From Amoeboradix gromovi (taxonomy: Eukaryota > Sanchytriomycota > Sanchytriomycetes > Sanchytriales > Sanchytriaceae), in contig JADGIF010000123.1 in the NCBI GenBank assembly GCA_018985225.1, forward strand, positions 1 through 18,781: a stretch of DNA of 18,781 bases, read 5' to 3'. The notes beneath the pieces were generated by a model that had not been told where the DNA came from, ran no database searches, and worked only from the letters and a program-made list of their open reading frames with translations. Position 1 is the stretch's first letter, and each line of letters starts with the position of its first letter. Positions 16,114 through 18,781 of the stretch are shown here, piece by piece. The position numbers and the translations under genes were made by a program.

Positions 16114-17200
16114 TCAATCATGGTTTGGTGATTCAGCCTGTCTATTATAAATGATATCCAAATTATGTTGTAGAATATCTGCATTGCACGAGCTCTGATC
16201 ACATAAATCAGCTAAATCAGAAACCGTTAAAGATTCCATAGATTGTCTTACCTGGATTGCAAATTGTGAGTCTGTTGACTCGGCTTGATCATCGTCACAA
16301 TCCATCTTAAAGACAGACAGAAGATATATATAGTCATGTACATCTATCGCTTCACCCTCTAAAAAAGTGCATATGCCATTATGTTTGGGAACAACACTTT
16401 GAAATCGAGGTTCACAAAACACCAGAAGAACAAAACTTCGAAAGTCTCTTTGAGTCAGATTCTCAACATTTAAACCATACACAGTATAAGTATTGCTAAG
16501 TAAAACATAGCTGGGTGATCTCATAAACTTTTTAATCAAGAGAACACTCAGGTTTTCATGATTTAGAATAGCAGTTATGCTTTTACGAAATGAGTAGTTG
16601 GGTGCCAGATGTGCATATGACCACAAAATTGACAGACGAGTCAGTATATATTTTCCACTGCATTGTTTAATAAAACAGTTCGCTAAGCCATCATAAAATT
16701 TTATGAGCACTGAAGAAGATCTAAAACTGTCGTATTTCAAAAGGTTATAAGTGATCGTCTGATCTTCTATTAGCTCTACAAGATCTAGGCATTTATTGTA
16801 TGGCATAGAATCGAGATGGCTAATGCTTTTGCATTGCAATAATGGATTGGAGCATCCATCGATGTACTTGAGGAATAGTTTGGGATTCTTAACAGACTCC
16901 ATCAATGGCTCAAACAAAGCTTTGATATCAATAGCAGATTTACTTTGCGGACATGAATTGTCTGTAGGACCTGCAATTAAAATTGTGGGAAGTAACATCC
17001 TGAAATCCAGTGTCTCAGCCATTTCACGCAAATTGGTATCAAAATTGATTTCAATTCTTGCTATGCAACACACAGCACAGAAACTGAAAATGTCTGTTGC
17101 TTTTTGGTATTGTGGGTGATAGAATTCCTCAACTTAACGTGTTAAAGCCACATTGTGTGCAAAATTGCTCCACTGCCATCAAACAGGAATACATTGTCAT
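16114..17200 (-). CDS. Unrecognised protein, probably alpha-helical (spliced)
   Basis: The long frame 17132..16114 lacks an ATG at its head. A 19-nt GT...AG intron at 17151..17133 joins it in frame to a short exon with ATG at 17200, giving 355 residues that begin M-T-M-Y-S-C-L-M-A-V-E-Q-F-C-T-Q-F-E-E-F. The protein is Leu/Ser-rich with many predicted helices (D-L-V-E-L-I-E-D-Q-T-I-T-Y-N-L-L-K-Y, I-L-T-R-L-S-I-L-W-S-Y-A) and an acidic patch D-C-D-D-D-Q near residue 305, suggesting an alpha-solenoid scaffold; no family was recognised. The frame may extend further upstream through a second 19-nt intron to about 17378, in which case the true start is not identified. Its 3' region is duplicated, inverted, at 18706-18781. 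It is divergent from the 17451 gene. Confidence 0.65.
17133..17151 (-). other. Ultra-short intron, 19 nt (unrecognised minus-strand gene)
   Basis: The minus strand reads GTGGCTTTAACACGTTAAG. Removal joins C-T-Q to F-E-E-F-Y-H-P-Q-Y and bypasses an in-frame TAA. The donor is GTG rather than the GTA seen in the others, and TTTAAC lies further from the acceptor, so support is a little weaker. Confidence 0.65.
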
Positions 17201-17204
17201 CACA

Positions 17205-17224
17205 AGTCCTGTTTTAGGATTAGT
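17205..17224 (+). repeat. 20-bp direct repeat, copy 1
   Basis: AGTCCTGTTTTAGGATTAGT is identical to 18050-18069. Here it lies antisense within the 5' region of the minus-strand gene (complement of T-N-P-K-T-G-L-V). In the second copy it is sense coding (S-P-V-L-G-L-V) in the 17451 gene. Confidence 0.6.
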
Positions 17225-17247
17225 ACCGCTAGAGTCGCGGGGTGTTG

Positions 17248-17266
17248 CTTTGGTAGTGGTGCGTAC
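17248..17266 (-). other. Candidate 19-nt intron extending the minus-strand gene upstream
   Basis: The minus strand reads GTACGCACCACTACCAAAG. Splicing joins an open coding-like stretch at 17378..17267 (L-I-T-L-W-N-P-T-G-Y-H-G-I-D-T-S, then L-L-E-N-V-K-D-L-I) in frame to the exon at 17247..17152. The stretch itself begins after a TGA with no ATG, so a further upstream exon would be needed. Confidence 0.45.
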
Positions 17267-17450
17267 ATATTAGATCCTTAACATTTTCGAGTAAAGCAGA
17301 AGTGTCAATTCCATGATATCCAGTCGGGTTCCAGAGCGTAATCAGAGTAGCACATAGATCGAAATAGAGTACAACTAATCACAAAATAATATTTGGTGAT
17401 ACTGTGCTACAATTTGGTCAAAAAGGAGCGGTCTCTCTTTTCACAATCGC

Positions 17451-18322
17451 ATGATCTTATCAACTGTCATTCTGAGTGTTCCTGAATTACAAGCTGGAAA
17501 TTATGGATATGTCGTCGAAAAACATGGAGAGCTTGAGGCAACGGTTAATCTTGAATCTGTAGAAAGAGATTCGTATAATTTTAAGGATCACGGAATCCAG
17601 TTGCTGGATTTGGAAGAAGATGGTGATCATGGACGTATTTTATTGAATTTTTTGGGAGATACTGATTATCTTAGAGCACTTGGAGTATCGCAGTCAAATG
17701 CAAGTAAGAACAAGGAAATGTTTTTGCTCAAAATGAAGTCAGGTATTTTTTTGCTTATCTAGAGGAATTAAAAAAAATTGTTGAGAATTATTTGAAATAT
17801 AAAATGGGTAGTGAAGTGATATGTGGAAAACCATATTTGAGAGCAGTACCATTACAATTTTGGGGTTTAGGGGTCCCTCATTTCTTTACACAATTTCACT
17901 TAGATTATTTTGGTTCTGATGGAAGTCGTACTTGTCTCGATGAAATTAAAGCATTGCCTGGCTTAGACGACTCAAAAAGAGAATACGAATTTGATGAATT
18001 TGAAGATTACGTTTTGAATTTTTGGTGGCCATTAAAGGAAGAACCCACTAGTCCTGTTTTAGGATTAGTCCCTTTGGATTCTGTTGAAAATTCTCAAATC
18101 AAGAAAAACCTCAGGAATAACTTTCTCTTAACAAGCAAGGAAATCAATGCGGTTTACTTCCCAGGGATGAATCGTCAGACGCCTCTGATCTTCAAGTCCA
18201 ATCTCATTGGACATGCTTCTGTTGATATTCCGAACAAGCAACCAGACAGAGAAAGTATAGACTATCGCTGCCTTGTGAGAAAGCCCACAGAAATCCCACA
18301 AGTTGGTGTCGTGGCAAATTAA
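17451..18322 (+). CDS. Unrecognised protein, possibly secreted (spliced)
   Basis: Exons 17451..17742 and 17763..18322 join across a 20-nt intron to give 283 residues. The N-terminus (M-I-L-S-T-V-I-L-S-V-P-E-L-Q-A-G) is weakly hydrophobic and might be a short signal peptide. The middle has an acidic stretch (L-L-D-L-E-E-D-G-D-H-G), then, in exon 2, an aromatic-rich block with V-P-L-Q-F-W-G-L-G-V-P-H-F-F-T-Q-F-H-L-D-Y and E-F-E-D-Y-V-L-N-F-W-W-P, and a C-terminal domain with V-Y-F-P-G-M-N-R-Q-T-P-L-I-F-K. Three cysteines lie in exon 2 (I-C-G-K, R-T-C-L-D, Y-R-C-L-V). No family was recognised. AATAAA occurs about 30 bp after the stop. A 20-bp piece of its exon 2 is repeated exactly at 17205-17224. 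Confidence 0.72.
17743..17762 (+). other. Ultra-short spliceosomal intron, 20 nt (17451 gene)
   Basis: GTATTTTTTTGCTTATCTAG splits a Glu codon (G|AG). Unspliced, the frame ends at the TAG within it. Spliced, it continues S-E-E-L-K-K-I-V-E-N-Y-L-K-Y-K and through 186 more codons. CTTAT before CTAG is the only branch-like option. Confidence 0.85.
18050..18069 (+). repeat. 20-bp direct repeat, copy 2
   Basis: Exact match to 17205-17224; in sense it encodes S-P-V-L-G-L-V within exon 2 of the 17451 gene. Confidence 0.6.
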
Positions 18323-18705
18323 TAGCCTTTTGTACATCTCGAGGATAAAATAAATGATTTTGATTTTACATGTGAGTTTTGCATTCTCATATGACCTGCA
18401 TTACATTGCAGCTGCAATTCTACTCATTTGCAGTAAACTGTGTGGATGTTTTTGCAAATTTACAGCGTACCTCATAAAGTTTTATTCTCCGGATCATTAC
18501 TAATATCATTTGAAAGCCTTGATTAGTAAAACTCAGAGCCATGTTCTATTCACTCTTGCGGTCACATAATCTAAGTTTGAGATTTTGCAAATAGCTTGAA
18601 TCTTTACAACAGGAAAATATTTATTTGAAGTTGATCTGAATCCGTATTTAATGTCCTATATGTTGTAACAGCAGAAATCGATTGATCAATATTAAATCTT
18701 TGCTT
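18323..18705. other. Intergenic stretch, one short minus-strand open frame
   Basis: No recognised gene. A 40-codon minus frame runs from ATG 18542-18540 to TAG 18422-18420 (starts M-A-L-S-F-T-N-Q-G-F-Q, basic middle M-I-R-R-I-K-L); it may be chance. Scattered coding-like fragments in the plus strand between about 18530 and 18700 are broken by stops. These could be the eroded upstream part of the duplicated gene end that follows, but no clear alignment to the 16114 gene was found. Confidence 0.35.
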
Positions 18706-18781
18706 GATTTAGCTGATTTATGTGATCAGAGCTCGTGCAATGCAGATATTCTACAACATAATTTGGATATCATTTATAATA
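18706..18781 (+). repeat. Perfect inverted duplicate of the 3' end of the 16114 gene, truncated by window end
   Basis: All 76 bases match the complement of 16143-16218 without a mismatch. In sense the copy encodes D-L-A-D-L-C-D-Q-S-S-C-N-A-D-I-L-Q-H-N-L followed by D-I-I-Y-N. Homology upstream of 18706 degrades immediately, with a shortened related stretch at about 18690-18705. The copy runs off the window, so its full extent is unknown. Confidence 0.85.

Noticed and set aside
1-18781. tRNA, rRNA or CRISPR features
   Set aside because: No cloverleaf with an A/B box pair, no rRNA-like conserved blocks and no regularly spaced repeats were found by eye.

Overview
This window is nuclear DNA from a compact, AT-rich eukaryote that uses the standard genetic code. 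The genes recognised are eukaryotic and mostly housekeeping: a transportin-type karyopherin, the spliceosomal HAT-repeat protein PRPF6/Prp1, an EST1/SMG5-7-type protein, a four-domain doublecortin protein, a secreted CAP-superfamily protein, a C6orf136/DUF2358-like protein, and a dead nuclear copy of the complex I 30-kDa subunit NDUFS3. I cannot place the organism more precisely from sequence alone.

The most striking property is the introns. In five genes the reading frame breaks at a point where removing exactly 19 or 20 nt with GT...AG ends restores a family-consistent protein. Those genes are SMG-like, transportin, doublecortin, CAP and an unrecognised gene at 17451-18322. An unrecognised minus-strand gene gives one more good case and one further candidate. 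Three of the introns share an ATTAAC branch-like element at the same distance from the AG. Spliceosomal introns this short are known from chlorarachniophyte nucleomorphs (18-21 nt) and, shorter still, from heterotrich ciliates (15-16 nt). They are very unusual in a genome that also carries transposon relics and pseudogenes.

Layout. 1-1582 is a graveyard holding a relic of a mobile-element family and the tail of a Fanzor/TnpB-like nuclease. 1583-9590 is a gene-dense block: a small secreted protein (+), SMG-like (-), transportin (+), then four minus-strand genes (DUF2358-like, CAP, a basic disordered protein, doublecortin) separated by only 37-62 bp. 9591-10996 is eroded intergenic sequence with two more copies of the mobile family. 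10997-13339 is PRPF6, with a second Fanzor-like tail about 6 bp beyond its stop codon. 13346-16113 is mostly decay: a coiled-coil pseudogene with two internal stops, another mobile-family copy, a possible small gene starting MGC, and the NDUFS3 pseudogene. 16114-18322 holds two divergent unrecognised genes with ultra-short introns. The window ends in a perfect inverted copy of the 3' part of the 16114 gene.

The genes do not form one pathway. What links them is genome style: ultra-short introns, convergent genes with 1 bp between stop codons, AATAAA signals fused to stop codons, and near-zero intergenic distance, alternating with relic-rich stretches. Numerical claims come from reading the sequence by eye; no database search was run.
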